The notes under the pieces are model-generated. The model was given only the letters and a program-made list of their open reading frames with translations, did no database searches and was not told the DNA's origin. Positions 50,258-63,617 of a stretch of DNA of 64,000 bases are shown here, piece by piece. How positions within the stretch are numbered: the stretch's first letter is position 1; every line of letters begins with the position of its first letter. A program made the position numbers and the translations under genes. Source of the stretch: Himantopus leucocephalus (taxonomy: Eukaryota; Chordata; Aves; Charadriiformes; Recurvirostridae); the NCBI GenBank assembly GCA_003993805.1, contig RSEF01000003.1, positions 40,113,755 to 40,177,754 on the forward strand, written 5' to 3'.

Positions 50258-53200
50258 GGATAGTCATGGAGTATCGAGCTAGGCTATTTATAAACTGCAT
50301 TTCGTTTGCCCCCTTGACCATTTGACTGTATATGCATCCCTATTCAAATTGATATTTGAGATTCCAAACACTCATCCTCCTCCAAAAGGATTCATTTCAT
50401 AAAATGTTCTTTACAAGCTTGGCTTGGTATCAGGCTTTTTCTTTCCTTTCAAAATATTCCTATGCAAAGTTAAGTTGCTCTTAGACTATCAGAAGGCACG
50501 TTACTAGCTCCAGCAGTTGTAGTCTTGAGGTCTGATACTTTCTTTTCTAAAGATGTTTAAGACTTATCAAAAAGGACTAGAGCGGGATCCACATATTCCA
50601 GGTCCTTATTGGCAGAAATGGTCTGTACCGCAAGTTGGCTGTTCACCAAGCCTGACCTTCTTTGGTGCATCTGGGAATGACCTGCCTTTAAGGACGTTCT
50701 GCCAAGCCCCCACTAGCTTGAATTGCATCCAGTGCATGAATCATCACGTATTATAATGCATTCAAAAATTTCTAAAACCATACATATTCATTGTGGTAAT
50801 TCTGAATATTCTTTGACCTGTGTAAATGTACTGTCCCTTTTCACAACTTGCTTCCAGCTTCTGTGATTTTCTGTTTTACATATTTGTTTTATCTTTTATG
50901 TATTTACCCATGCAAATACCACTGTACTTGCTTCTGGGAGCAAGTCACAGTAATATATATTTGTAGATTGCTTCTTGTTAACCCAAAGGACACGTACAGA
51001 CGTCAGGTGGAGCTGAGGAAGACAACATAATGATGGCTGTCTTCTCTGTCTCATCAACTGGACTCCCATGATACCCAAGCACTTCTGTTTGGAAGCTTAG
51101 CTAAAGCATATATGGCATTCAGGCTTTCATAGAATTTTAAACTGTATTTGATGAGGATTTTCTTCCTTGTATCAGGCATAGATCAGTTGTCGGTTCTGCG
51201 CTCTCCCACTTCTACTTTTAGGAGCTGCGAGAAAGATGTTGGGGAAAATCCTAATTTGTAATGTCTGTCATTTCTGTACTTCAGCTTTTAAGGTAAACAG
51301 ACAGGGGGCAGCTAATCCAGTTGTGCTACTTGTTGGAAAAAAGTAGAGTATGAATAGGGATGTTTGGGGCTATACAGTGTGTTTACTCTGTTTCATACAC
51401 TGTGGCATCGCAGTTGGCTGAGATTGACCATCACAGTATTTGATGTCACCGGCAGGTCTTCACAGTCTTAACTGGCAAACTCATTGACTGTGCCATACTG
51501 GCATTCAGGGCTTTGTCTACTTTTCACCACCCACATTTGTACATTCAAAAGATAACATCGATTGTAACTTTTTTCTCAAGAATGATTGTTGTAGTTATTT
51601 CCAGATACCCTCCTAGATTTACTTGAGGATTTTTTGCTTAATTTTAAATACTAAAATGGCTCAGGGGAGTTTCAGTTAGCCCTGACAGAGATTGTTTAAT
51701 GGAAGGAGTACAAGTAACACAGGAAAACAGATAAGTGCTACTTATTTCATGGCTTATTCCAACATGCAGAGTGTGGTATGCATATTGTACCTATACATCT
51801 CTATGCACTACGTATATCTCAGAAGGATAACACATGTATAACCTAGTACTGTGTATGTACATCTAGAGAGATGCAGGCACATCTAGAGCAATGTATACAG
51901 ATGTATATACAAACTTATGCTGAAATTGTCAGTCATGGTATGCATTGCCTTTGATGCCTCATCAGTTGTAACCGGGCAGCGGAACTGTGTTTAAGTCTAC
52001 TCTGCTGCAAGAAAAGTTTCCACATCTTTCCTTAGTGCATATTTTTCCAGTCTTTATTTCCGAATGTGGTTTTTCAGTGTGTTGTGCTGGCTCTTCAGAC
52101 ATTACCCAAAATTTAGAAACGCGTGACCAGATTCCACTTCTTGAGCTATTGCATCAATACTGCACGAGGTTTAACTCCATTAGCTTAACCAAAATCACTC
52201 TGCCTTTGCCAAATAGGAAAATAAAGGCCTCTATTTTTAATAGCAGATTCTGTCTAAGTTGACATAAGAGAAATAGGGCTCCCAAAATCCTACATTCATG
52301 TGAACATCACTGTTAGTTTCTCAACATGGGTTGAGAATCCATGGAATCCAGCCACTATTAAAACAATTTGAGGCAAAGGACACAAAAATATAAAGGCAAA
52401 ATAAAGCAAGACACCACTCGAAATTATTTAAGGTAACGAGAACAACACTCCTCCCATTAGAAATGAGACAAAAAAATTATCATCCTCCCTCACACCATCC
52501 TATTGCTCTGCCCTAATATTTTTCATTTGCCAGTCCCACGGGTGGAATTGTGCAAATTTTGAAAACCTCATTTGCCTGGGAGGACTGAGAAATGCACAGT
52601 ATACCTAGATCATTTACCCTTTTCTGGTTTTGTAAACAATCAAACCTTGACTGAGTTTAACTGGGAAGTATGATGCTGGCCTCAGGGAAGGCCTTCCGAA
52701 AATGATGGTAAAACCGTTCAGCTCATCTGTGGTGAGGAGAGCTAACTCTTTTTTTCCCAAGCCAGTGAAGCTATACAATTTATTTAACTTGGCAGAAAGC
52801 ATGGAAAAAAACCAAGACATTTAAAGTTTTTATAGATGTGAACATCCTCCTTGCATAAGGGAGAATAAATGCATGCAAACAGCGCCCAAAAAAGTTCAGC
52901 GTATGAATAACTAAGCCAAAAGCACCCGTCACCATCAGCTACGCTGCTGGCAGCGCAGCCTGACACCCGCTCAGGCCTCTGTCAAGAGATCCGTGTTACA
53001 GCAGCCTAGGACTAAATAACTAGGTGGTAATATGCATATGCATTTTCCAGGAATTTGATGGGCAATTCTTACTCTCTCCGGGGCAAAAGTTATTTAGTGC
53101 AGTATCTGGAATGAAAGAACGCTTGAAATGCTCTGCTAATCGATACTCGACCATGGCTAACAATCAGAAAAGCACAGGACATTATTGTACAGAGAGAACT

Positions 53201-54313
53201 TAAATTTGTTTTTCAAATCATTCATAGAGACATAGTTAATTTACTTCAAATACTCAAAAGCTCTGAAAACCTTTACCCTATCATGGAAATAAAGTCTCTG
53301 GACAAGAATCTGATTCCTTATGTGGCTTCAAAATATCCAGTCCTCTTGAGACTATTTTTCTTCTGGATTGAAATCTTTGGGCAACAAAGCAGCTGTAGTC
53401 CCTCCTCAAATACTACCTAGTCTAGAGATGTCAAAGGGGTGAGGAAGTGGCCTTCATTAATTTGTGCTTAATGAGTCCACTTTAAGAATTATTATTGTTA
53501 TGGCACAGACCGACGAACACCATGAGGGTAAAAGACACAGCCCAATTTACTCTGAATGCTGCGCAGTGCTGCACCCTGCGTTGTGCGGGAACGTCACAAG
53601 ACACAGACCTGTGCAGTATTTCCTGATGCTCAGTACTTTTCTCCACTCATTACTTTCAATTTGCATATGGATTCTGTCCCCTCCTATTGAATATAGCTAT
53701 AGAATGTACCTATTGAATGTACCTATTCGATACCTGCTCATTGAATTCGGTACCCTCTACCACCAATACAGAAGTATGCTATTTTTTAGCACCTGCAAAA
53801 TTTTATGAAATCCGATGTAGCCAGAGTTAAGCAGCTTTGTTCCTCCAGTGGTGTGAATTTTTCTGATTCAGAAATACATGCCATTTACTTCCCTCACATC
53901 TTCATTTATGATGTTTATTTTACAACTGACTGTTATTAGGACAGAACCTTTCCACCGTTCAGGCAGTGGAAGTATCTCTGAGTAAATATTTGGCTCCTTT
54001 ACTCAAAATGAGTGTGATTTCTTTACCATAGGCAAATCTGAACAAAAACTGCTGTATATAAGGACAGAACAGGCTTTGTCTGCTGCTCTGCCCACACGCT
54101 TCACTGAATATGATGGAGGGTCCTCTCAGACTTGTTTTCAAATTAGTATCGATAGATTAATACTCACGCATTTCCCCACAGTTATTGGTGCTGCCTGAGG
54201 AGACCTAAGCCCATGCGTTCTGCTCCCTGCTGTGAGACAGGAATTATCAGTATGGAGAACTACCACACAGCTGAATGCTAGAGAAACTTAAACTAATAAG
54301 CAGGTGTGCCTTC

Positions 54314-54328
54314 TTTTTTTTTTTTTTT
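54314..54328. repeat. Poly-T run
   Basis: Fifteen consecutive T. Confidence 0.9.
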
Positions 54329-55913
54329 GTACTCTGTACGCTGTGTATTGACTGACGCAGTATCCGTCGTTAGAGGTGAAATACAAAGCAAGACTAGAGA
54401 TCCACAGCTGCTCTCAGAAGCAAGCTGCATAGGGAAGGTGGTTCCTTGAAATCCGTATATTCAATCCACACAAGCATCCATTCAAATGTTAAAGCTTAAA
54501 AAAGCATGAAGTACCATTTATTGCTTTCTGAAAGAACTAAGAAAATACTAAATATAATGTGGAGTTTTGCAGTTGTAAGCTGCAGATGTCAGAAGAGGCC
54601 AGCGAAGGAGACATAATATTTTTTCACATGAATTATCCCTGGGTTTCTAGAGTTGTCCCTTCCCCCGGCTGACTCTCACCCCCATTCTTCCTGCCTCAGC
54701 GTTGACCGCAGGATTTTTGCCCCTCTTCCCCTCCATAGCCCTGTGCCCACAGCGGTGGGAGTCCTGCCCAGCGCGAAGCTGGAAGCGAGCTCCTGCCCCT
54801 TCCACCCCGCTGGAACACGTTGTTACAAGAAAGAGTCACAAGCTTCCTGCTTCTACTTGGAGATAGTCCGTAGTTTTGTGATAGAAATAGAGATAACATT
54901 GCAGGAATCTGATCAACATATTCTATGTGTTTCCTGATATGTTTTTCTGTTCCTATTTCTTGAAAGCTTTCTGTCCCTTTCTTCTGATTATGGAGCAAAA
55001 CAAGTTCCAGAGACAATATCTGAATATGTATGTTTTCAGGCTTGAATATTTTAAATAAATTGACATTTTCCTGGTTCTTTCTGATTTTGAAGTATAGAGG
55101 CCTATTACATGCAGTAATTAATCAGCCCAGAAATTGCTTTCGTAAAAAAGGATTTGTAATTTTACTCTTTATCAAATGCCAATTTTCTTCAGCCAAAAGC
55201 AGTGGAGCTGAACTTACAGTAAACCTATGAAATAATTAGGAAGCAGCAGAAAGAAGGCCTTCACCTTCTGCCACATAAAAAGACAGTGCTCGAGCATTCA
55301 CTCAAAGTCTGGTATCTATTGATCTAGTCGTAGCTATTCAGTTAGATACTATAAAAAAATATTAGCATTTTTTTAAATTATTGGCCAAGTTGCTCTTTTT
55401 TTTACTAACAGCTGCCTTACTGTGTAGCAGTCCTTCTGTGGACTAATTAAATTCTGTGTCTCGGTAAACTCTCAGAAGGAATAACCGGTCCTAGCACATA
55501 CTGACAATAGTTTGCAAAACACTAGCACATGAACTGGAAGAACAAAGGTGGATAATGATGGAAAGCAATAGTTTTCCTCAGTAGCAATGTTTTAAAGGAA
55601 ACTTCCCTTTCTCAGCTAGTAAAAACAGGAGTAAGAGCAGAGATCCAGAGACAGACCCAAATGCTTTTGTAGGTGTCCTCCCCTCTGGAATGACCGCCAG
55701 CACTGCAGTCCTGAGGGCAGAAGGTGGATGGCCAGCTGTTGGTAGGAAAACGAACAAGTTGACCCAGGTCTGGCGTCCTACGGGCTCTCACATTTCTCCT
55801 TTCACTGCATGGGTATCAGCCCAAAATGTGCTGTCAAAACTTGGCTCCCACTGAACTATCACGGTGGAACATTGTGCTCTTAAGGGATTTCTCCTGCCAA
55901 GATGCTTTAACAT

Positions 55914-55947
55914 CTTTTCTTTTTTTTATTTTTTTTTTTATTTTTTA
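55914..55947. repeat. T-rich low-complexity tract
   Basis: Long T runs broken by single A or C bases. Confidence 0.9.
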
Positions 55948-56556
55948 ACCCTCCACATAAACCTAATCAGATGGCACCTTCCCGTGTGGAACTTTCCTTG
56001 CAAATATATTATTGTAATCTACAAATGACTTTTACCCTGTATGCCCCTGATAACAATTGCATTAATATAAGCTGATAAACTCATTTCTTTAGTTGCTGCT
56101 CATAGCGTGGCTTGCTAGTTAAGATAAAAAGCAAATTATGTGATATAAAAGTCCTATCTGATTGTACAATAATACACTGTGTGCCAAGCAGTTGGTGAGG
56201 TAAGGTTTACATAACCACTAGATGTTGCTTGAACTTTTGAAATATATTTCCGTGTGCTTTTTTCCTCTCTGAACCCAACGCGGGGGCAGAACACAGAGCA
56301 AGCAATTAAGAAAAATGTAATTGTTTTGATTAAAGTAATTTGAGATTAGAAGTTGCAAGAGGGGTAAACAGTCTAGAGAAAGCGTTTGGAAGTCTTCATC
56401 GTGTAGATCCTTTCCTTTGGGGAAGCTGTCATTCCCCTCAGTCTGGGAGGACTCTCTTTGCAGTCGTAGATTTGTAAGAGGAAATTTTGCCTCCATTCAT
56501 CTGCTACAATATTCTTTGGCTGCTATTAATTCACTTAACAACACAGTCGGTTGCTC

Positions 56557-56900
56557 GGTGAAATTGCTCTGTGCTCTCCTAGCGGCGGCGAGCGCCAGCC
56601 TTTTCTGGGGGCTGATCCAAGCCCACCTGCAGCTGATGGAAAGATTCCCACTCTGCTTCTTGAAATGCACATTTTTTCCCCCCGAGATGGGCAGGAGGCG
56701 GCCAGGCCCCTGTGCCACAGCATGGGGCAGCACTGCCTGGCCTCCCCGCTGCGTCCCAAACCTCCGCCCGTGCCCTCCGCTCACCGGGCATGAGCCTGCA
56801 AAGATCTCTGGGAGAACATAGAGCAAGCACAGCGAGCCATCAGCAGCCACGTATGTCCTTCCACTTCCCTTCCTCCTCCCGGCTGCCCAATGACAGCGTA
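56557..56900. other. GC-rich, CpG-enriched island
   Basis: Roughly a dozen CpG sites in about 230 bp, beginning with agcggcggcgagcgcc (near 56580) in otherwise AT-rich DNA, and a CCAAT motif near 56886. Long frames are open in several phases on both strands, which is what GC-rich DNA does because stop codons are rare, so I call no gene. A small CpG-island promoter or enhancer is possible. Confidence 0.3.
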
Positions 56901-58710
56901 GTCACACAACAAGAATGGCGGCCTCTAAAATAGTTTCCAGCCTAATGGTAAACTCCAGTGGCCTTTATTCCCAAAAAGCATTAGAGAAAAATGGAAATGA
57001 GGAATTCCTCATCTCTGGCCCATTTATGACTTCTTCTTTTTTTCTTTCTCATTTAAATGATGTACGTTTATTTGTTTGGAGGAAAGCTTGCAGGTTACCG
57101 GTGCAGCATTTGGATAGATATTGCAGCATATTCAGAGAAGAGAAAATTCAGTCGCACAAATAGACATCTTGGATTTCTTTTTCCTTTCTTCCCAAATTCA
57201 TTGCAGACAGTTTAAAACACACTTCCGGCTGCACGAGTGTCTTCCTGTATTTTTGACAGTTGAGCAATTTTCTCACATGTGCCAGTTTGTTCAAACTTCT
57301 TCCTTCGTCTGTTTCCTTACTAATGGTTTCTGAATTAGTGATCTTTTGCCCTTTTGATGGTGCACAGAGTCTGTTTGCACCAGCTTTAGGTTAACTATGT
57401 TGTCTTAGGCATCTGGAGCTGTGGTATGAATCTCCTCTACCTTACCTTATTTTACAGCTTGAATTAGACCCTCGGCGTTTTCAATTATCACACGCACACA
57501 GACAGGGGGTTTTGTCCAGTACTTTTAATCTTCATAAAATTTAATAAAATAATCAAGTGCATATAATTGAGGTGTTAAAAATACCAATCCATAATCCATC
57601 CTATTACTTTAAAGTACCATATCAAATATATTTTCCTATTAGTTGTGGAAGTAAATATCCCAGTGCATAGCCATGACGGGTTATGTAGCCTAATAAGACC
57701 TAATACAAAACAGATATTCTTCAAATATTTCATTAAACAATGTGACCTAATTCATCCTGGCTGAACAGACTTATTTTAGCTCAATCCTGCTGTTAAGCCT
57801 TCTTCAAAATTCTCATTAGCATCAATGGAAATTCTAGCAAGAGCAGATAAATCAGTCTCTCTTTATAGAGCAGATAAATAATGCTTTGGTTTTGTATTCC
57901 TAGTTAATAAATGTAATCAAATTACTTAAATATAAACACTCAAAGCCTGTTCTGTGCCCTCAGGGAACCCCTTTCACTATCCCAGTGCAGTAAAGCTGCA
58001 TATAGCAGGATATATTCCACTAATACAGTCAAAAATATATGGGTGTATAAGACTAAACAGCTTAAAAAAAATCATACTGTAAATGATGTGATTGAGTGAA
58101 ATTGTATGTATATTTTTCAAGTCTTCAGAATAGTTGAAGTTTTAACTTATTTCAAATTTTTAAGTTGAAATCTATTCATATTTGGAAATTTTGTACAACC
58201 TTGTAAAGTTAAATACTATGTCACTGTAATTTATTTTTGTTGTCATATATTGACACATGCTCATTTATATATGAAGTGTACTGTTTATCAATTGCTTCTA
58301 AGGCAGCAATAAAAACATGAAAGTTGTTCTCATTTTCCTGTCAGAGCTGTCATTTATATCTAGTATATTTTTTGACTTTAATTCTTCTAATTCTGTTCCT
58401 TAATAAAAGAGGTAGCATATTGAGTTTTTATCTGTATGTCTTCCAGCGTTCAGCAATACATGGGCTATTCTTGCCTGTGCAGCTACTAGAATTTGGGGAC
58501 GCAGAAGCGGGTGCAGAAGCCCCAGGAAGAGATTACCGCTTCAGTTCATCACCCCCAAGAGGATGTCAGAAAGTGGATGGGAACAAAAAAGTTCAATCTC
58601 CTCCTCTTTTCCTACCAGTTTTGGTTTTACTTTTTGATAGAAAGGTTTCCGTATGATACCACGAGTCCTTTCATGCTCTGTAAAGCGCTGGACATTCAGA
58701 CCTCTTATGA
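56901..58710. other. Non-coding AT-rich DNA
   Basis: No feature recognised. The part from about 57520 to 58320 is very AT-rich with no long frames. Confidence 0.5.
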
Positions 58711-59071
58711 ATGACCTTGACCTTATCACTCTCTACAATTACCTGAAAGGAGGTTGTAGAGAGATGGGGACTGACCTCTTCTCCCTAGTGACAAGTGATA
58801 GGACGGGAGGAAATGGGTTCAAGTTAAGCCAGGCGAGGTTTAGGTTGGATAGTAGGAAAAATTTTTTCACTGAAAGGGTTATCCAACATTGGAATAGGCT
58901 GCCCAGGGAGGTGGTGGATTCGCCAACCCTGGAGGTGTTTAAAAAAAGGGTAGACGTGGTACTTGGGGATATGGTTTAGAAGTGGTTTTGTCAGGTTAGG
59001 TTAATGGTTGGACTAGATGATCTGAAAGGTCCCTTCCAACCTCAACAATTCTATGATTCTATGATTCTATG
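58711..59071 (+). mobile_element. CR1 LINE, 5'-truncated 3' end with reverse-transcriptase C-terminus
   Basis: The reading frame up to the stop at 58977-58979 contains [12 protein letters not shown], then SDRTGGNG, then [10 protein letters not shown] and LEVFKKR. These match the extreme C-terminus of chicken-repeat-1 ORF2, beyond the catalytic domain. A short 3' UTR with ggttggactagatgatct and ggtcccttccaacct follows, and the element ends in three ATTCTATG octamers at 59048-59071, the hallmark CR1 tail. The insert is heavily 5'-truncated, as most CR1 copies are, and cannot move by itself. The C-terminal frame is intact over about 90 codons, suggesting a moderately young copy. The left boundary is uncertain by about 30 bp. 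I saw no target-site duplication, which is normal for CR1. Confidence 0.92.
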
Positions 59072-59921
59072 AAAATGAACATGAGTAGAAGTTACGGAGT
59101 ACCTTAGAAAATCAGTCCTGATGTTGAGATTTGACTTGGTAAAAAAGCTCTTCTCCAATTTCCTTCCATCTTGCAGGCAATGCTTTAAAACCTGCCTCCA
59201 CAAGCACAAACCGGGGAGGGAGGGGCTGAAGTACTTCCCACCCCTTGTGCACGATGGGACGTACCAGCAAATTCCTGGCCGTATGGAGCGTTTGCACGTG
59301 CCCAGCTTTTCCCTCAGTGTGTAACCAAGCCAAAGGCTAGGTGTGTAACGGAGGGCAAATGTATTTTCCATACGTCAAGGAGCACTTGTTGCTTGGAAAT
59401 GCAATCATCCGCAGGCTTCTGAGGGTTACATCGACAGCCGCTGCAACGCAGGCGGCCTGTGAGCAATGGGCATAACCAGAGGAGTCTCCTACAGCGATTT
59501 GATTTCTTTTCCTCCTTGCTGATCTGAGGAACTTAAATGTAAAGATAACATGGATAGTAAAGGGAGTTAGAAACAATAAATTTTGCTTTATATGATAGTC
59601 TCTGCAGTAAAATCCTGGCAGAAATACACAAAATACTAAAAAACAAAGGGAAGACCCTGGACATTGACCGCACATGATAAAAAAGGAAAACAAATGTGTG
59701 CTGTGAAGTGGGTTTGTTTACTTTGTGTAGTTACTACAAAGATGAACTATTTTCTTGCTGGATGACCTTTGTTATCTCCTCATGTCATGAGCCTTTCTCT
59801 TTGATCGCTATCAAACTTTACCTGCCCGTCTTCCTTCCTTTTATTCCCAGATGGAACAGATTTATTGTCATTGTCACCCTTACAGGAATAAATGCGAACT
59901 GTGGATGACGGAGTAGCTCAA

Positions 59922-59961
59922 GCAGCTGGAGCACAGCTGGATGCAGCTGGAGCACAGCTGG
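59922..59961. repeat. Tandem 19-bp duplication carrying four CAGCTG E-boxes
   Basis: gcagctggagcacagctgg occurs at 59922-59940 and again, exactly, at 59943-59961 (period 21 bp). CAGCTG hexamers therefore start at 59923, 59934, 59944 and 59955, about one DNA turn apart. CAGCTG is the E-box preferred by several bHLH factors, including E-proteins paired with MYOD or ASCL types. Regulatory use is inference. Confidence 0.9.
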
Positions 59962-61731
59962 GTGCCACTCCTCCAGCCCCCGCTGGCTGATCTACACTGA
60001 GCTGCTTGTGCCAGGCTGGGGAGGGAGGCGGCACACACACTACCATTTACCTGAAAGCAGTAACTCTCCACCCGGATTAAGAGTGACTTCTCAGCTGATA
60101 TCAACTATCCTACTCACACAAGAGAGAAAAGAAATGGGGGAGGGGTGGGGAGGAAGAGTGATACAGCTAACAGAAATGCCAGCTGATGGGTGGAAGCTGC
60201 TGCTGGTCGCTGTTTCTGGTGAGTCTGGGATCCTCTCAGAGGTTTGTGCAGCTGAAGTGGGCTGGGGGGTTTGCTGGGCCCAAGCGTGCAGCGTAGCCTT
60301 AGCCATGGTCAGGTTGTTGGGGTGCCAGCAGAGAGAGACCTGTGTCTTGAAAACTCTTGAGTTATTGGTGCTACATTCAAATATCAGTTGCTTCAAGAAA
60401 GGCTAAGACAGTGATAGCTATGGATTAAAATACTGGATTGAGTTTTTAAGGATGTCTTTAAACAATTTTAAGGTAACTCTGGATTGGGGCTAAAGCAAAT
60501 TCCTGATGCAGGCACCTCCAAACTGCGTAGTCCAGGTCCAGTCCAGCTCCATATAATTTCTTAAAAACTACTCATTCCTAACTCTGAAAACCCTCAACCT
60601 TTTCCTTAATGCAAATGGCCTTGTGCTGCACTCTTTATAAATATAATTCAGGCTGCTTTATTAAATAAAACAATAAGCTATCCCCATGCCTTGTAACCAG
60701 AATAACGTCTGCCACTTTGGCAGCTGAATACATCTGCCTGATACAGGAAGAAAATGTAAAAGCACAAATCCTTTTTTTTCCAGCCAGAAAGCTGTTTCCT
60801 GATGAGGCTTTCAAAATGGAAATTTGCTCCTGCTTCATTGTACAAATATCCATATGCTGTGTTTTTCAGCATTTCTGTCAGCCAGCTGACACCACCCTTC
60901 ACAGCTTTTTGGGTGTGCTACTTAATGCAACTAGATGTGGATTCCAGTGAGTAGTTTCTATCTCCTCTGAAGCCTTTAATTCTGGGGAGTCGTAGTAAGC
61001 CAGTGGGGAGGCATGGGAAATTGTTGGCTTACTGAAAATGTTTCCTGGCAATTTCTGTTTCTTCCATTCAGTTGGGGCAAAAGAAAAAGTAATGCAGCTC
61101 CTAATGCTGCTCAAACAAAACCTAAGGATGTATTACTCAGTCTGTTCCTCAAAGCTCCCACCCATTTTCTTGACGTTACTTCAGCAAGGATTTGCATTAT
61201 CACTTAAATACACAGACCTGTGGCTCTGAAATATGGTGGATAAGCAGCTTTTTGTAGCTATGAAGTACGGCCATTTGGCAGATTTTTACATGGGTTAAAT
61301 TAAAAAATGCTTATCTCAGAGAAAGAAAAGAGGGTGTTTTTTTTCTCCAAAACGTCTATCGGGGATACAGAGCAAAAAGCAGCATCAAAGTCTCCAACTA
61401 ATATGATGCAATCAACAAACTCAAGCTTTTCTTTAGGTGCTTCTTGAGGTTTAAAGGATTTATCATCCCAGTTGTAGCTGGTCTGAAAGATAATTACCCT
61501 AAAGCTGGTAGTTCCACGCAAAACAAACCAGGAGGGATCTTGCACAGAATAAATGGATCTTGTCTTCGGGTTATTTTAACAGAGTACAAGAACAGTTACA
61601 AGAGTCCCTTGGATGTAATAATTATGTTATCAACAGGTTTTATAGATGAGGAAATATTTGCCTCTTGCCCCTACTGTCTGTAACAATAAAAAGCTACAGA
61701 CACCACAGAAACAGGTTTTTGTGGGTTTGGG

Positions 61732-61767
61732 TTTTTTTTTCTTTTTCTCTTTTTTTTTTTTTCTTTC
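61732..61767. repeat. Polypyrimidine (T/C) tract
   Basis: About 36 bp of T interrupted by single C bases. It yields a Phe-rich frame on one strand and a Lys-rich one on the other. Confidence 0.9.
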
Positions 61768-62185
61768 TGGTGGCTGCCAGGCTGTGAAGATTGTGAAGTT
61801 GTTTGCCAAATGTCTTTTCCTTTTGACATACATGGGGATGGAGGGCAGGACAGGAGCCCCTGGACACAAATCCAATCTATATGTGCAAAAAACTCTGTAC
61901 GCAGCTCTGACCACAGCAGTATTCCCTGTAGAAACTTAGCAGTGGAAAGACCGGAGAAAATGAGAAGTGGATATAACTGTTAACAGGAGACATCTACCGA
62001 GCACAGAGAAGGATGGCGTGAAGGAACTACGGGTTTATGCATAACTATGGTTTTAGTATGGATATTCACAATTATTGTGGACATGTAGTACATAAATGTG
62101 GCTGAGCGTGCTGCCTGGATTTGGAAGAGATGCACTTCTTGCCAACATCATCCCTTCTGAGAATAAATAACAGTATTTTGTTGAA

Positions 62186-62217
62186 GGGGCCGGGGGGGGG
62201 TGGGGGTGGGGGTGGGG
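62186..62217 (+). repeat. G-run with canonical G-quadruplex motif
   Basis: GGGG, CC, then runs of 9, 5, 5 and 4 G (62192-62217) separated by single T bases. Four long G-runs with one-base loops is the pattern expected to form a very stable parallel quadruplex. Confidence 0.9.
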
Positions 62218-62364
62218 AAGAAAGGACCTGCATACTTGCATGGAAGAAAATAATCTGGGCTTTCCACATATTTCATTTTAAGAATTAGCATCAGATTCAG
62301 CAGCTGTTCTTTGACTTGATGTGTAATGAAACTAAGTTGTCCTAATTTTCAAGCATAAGTCTGA

Positions 62365-62380
62365 TCTCTCTCTCTCTCTC
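62365..62380. repeat. (TC)8 microsatellite
   Basis: Eight uninterrupted TC units. Confidence 0.9.
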
Positions 62381-63035
62381 GCTCCTGAATAAGGATATAT
62401 TTTGCCTGAGTGATTTGCAACAGTAATATGACATGTAGAATGTCCAGCCCTTCCCCCGTATGTTGTTTGTAGGAAAATAAGGAGAATGACTAGACAGTAG
62501 GCATTTAGGTGAGATGGAATATCTTCAATGTTAAGAACTATTAAATTGTAATAAAAATGAACTGCAAAGAAGGCTGCAAAAATACATGAAGCGTACTTAA
62601 TATTGGTCTAACACTGTTACAGAAAGCAAGAGAGAATAACATCTTGCCATCAGTTTTCTGAACTTTCTCATAATTTTCTATACGAGTGGTTTGAATTCTC
62701 TATCCGTCAATACAGGGCGGTGTTAACCTTGTTGTGAATGCCTCTTCCAGACCAGACCAAAGAAGAAAGGAGCTGCAAAAGCCATCAGACAGCTACCCCT
62801 TCCTCCCTGTAGAGAACAGCTCTCCATTTGTAAGGCAGTTTCTCAGCTGCTGCTGAGTAGTGTCTGGAAAACCACCCCGGCTCAGTGACTAGGTCTAACA
62901 CCAGTTAACTAGCAGTCACTGGTTGTTACTATCAGAAGACTTAGAGTTACCTCGCCTCCAGATCATCTAATCTGCATGTGACCGCTCTCTTCAGGAATTC
63001 CTTCATATTGCAGTTGTTCATCATTTTAATAAAAT

Positions 63036-63060
63036 TAAAAAAAAAAAAAACAAAAAAAAC
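63036..63060. repeat. A-rich tract
   Basis: Poly-A broken by a single C; it could be the worn tail of an old retroposed sequence. Confidence 0.85.
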
Positions 63061-63617
63061 CAAAACTGCCTTCCAGCTACTGTAGCTATTACACAACAGC
63101 CAGCCATAGAATGGATAAACCAATGGATTAGATAAATTACAGGCAAGGTAAATTTGCTATCAGTTCATCTACTATTTTTGTGAAGTAACAGAAACGGGAA
63201 AAAAGTCTTTTATAAACCTGGGATGTTATGAGTTGACTGAGCCAAAGGCAGGACAGTCAGAAGGCAGGTAAGGGAGAATGAAAATTCACTGAAATAGATT
63301 AATCCTGAAAAGTTTTGACTATTTTCTGGAGATGCCTGGGAAGACTCTCAGTGAATATGAAGATTCTTTCCAGCTAGAAGAGTGGCTCCAAATGGCAAGT
63401 TAAAATTAAAGCCCAAGGATCAGAAGGTGTGATGCTTTGCTACATGGGGACACCTGCCAGGTCAGGTGGCACACAGTGCACACAAAGACCTGGCTCTTCT
63501 GCTGCTCCTGTTCGTTTGCGAGGAGGGTGCTGGGTTAGGTTGGAATTTGTTAATGTCACCAACAAGTTATAGCATTTAATCCTCTTCCAATCTGATACAA
63601 GAGCACATCGTCTCTAA

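Larger units (their letters stand above)
49021..56556. other. Intergenic-looking DNA downstream of CHRM3
   Basis: No gene recognised. It contains an 18-bp palindrome (50240-50257), poly-T tracts at 54314-54328 and 55914-55947, and a modestly GC-rich patch near 54650-54830 with overlapping chance frames. Confidence 0.5.
59072..63617. other. Non-coding DNA with simple repeats
   Basis: No gene recognised. Defined elements are the E-box duplication, polypyrimidine, G-rich, (TC)n and A-rich tracts listed separately. A polypurine, G-rich stretch (ggggaggggtggggagg) lies near 60137-60153. Confidence 0.5.

Noticed and set aside
56417..56850. Several overlapping frames of 70-134 codons on both strands
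   Set aside because: GC-rich sequence with few stop codons opens many frames at once. None shows a protein family or splice context.
58324..58714. Frames just upstream of the CR1 element
   Set aside because: They do not match CR1 or any protein I know and overlap one another in different phases.
61630..61939. Phe-rich and Lys-rich frames
   Set aside because: They are produced by the polypyrimidine tract at 61732-61767.
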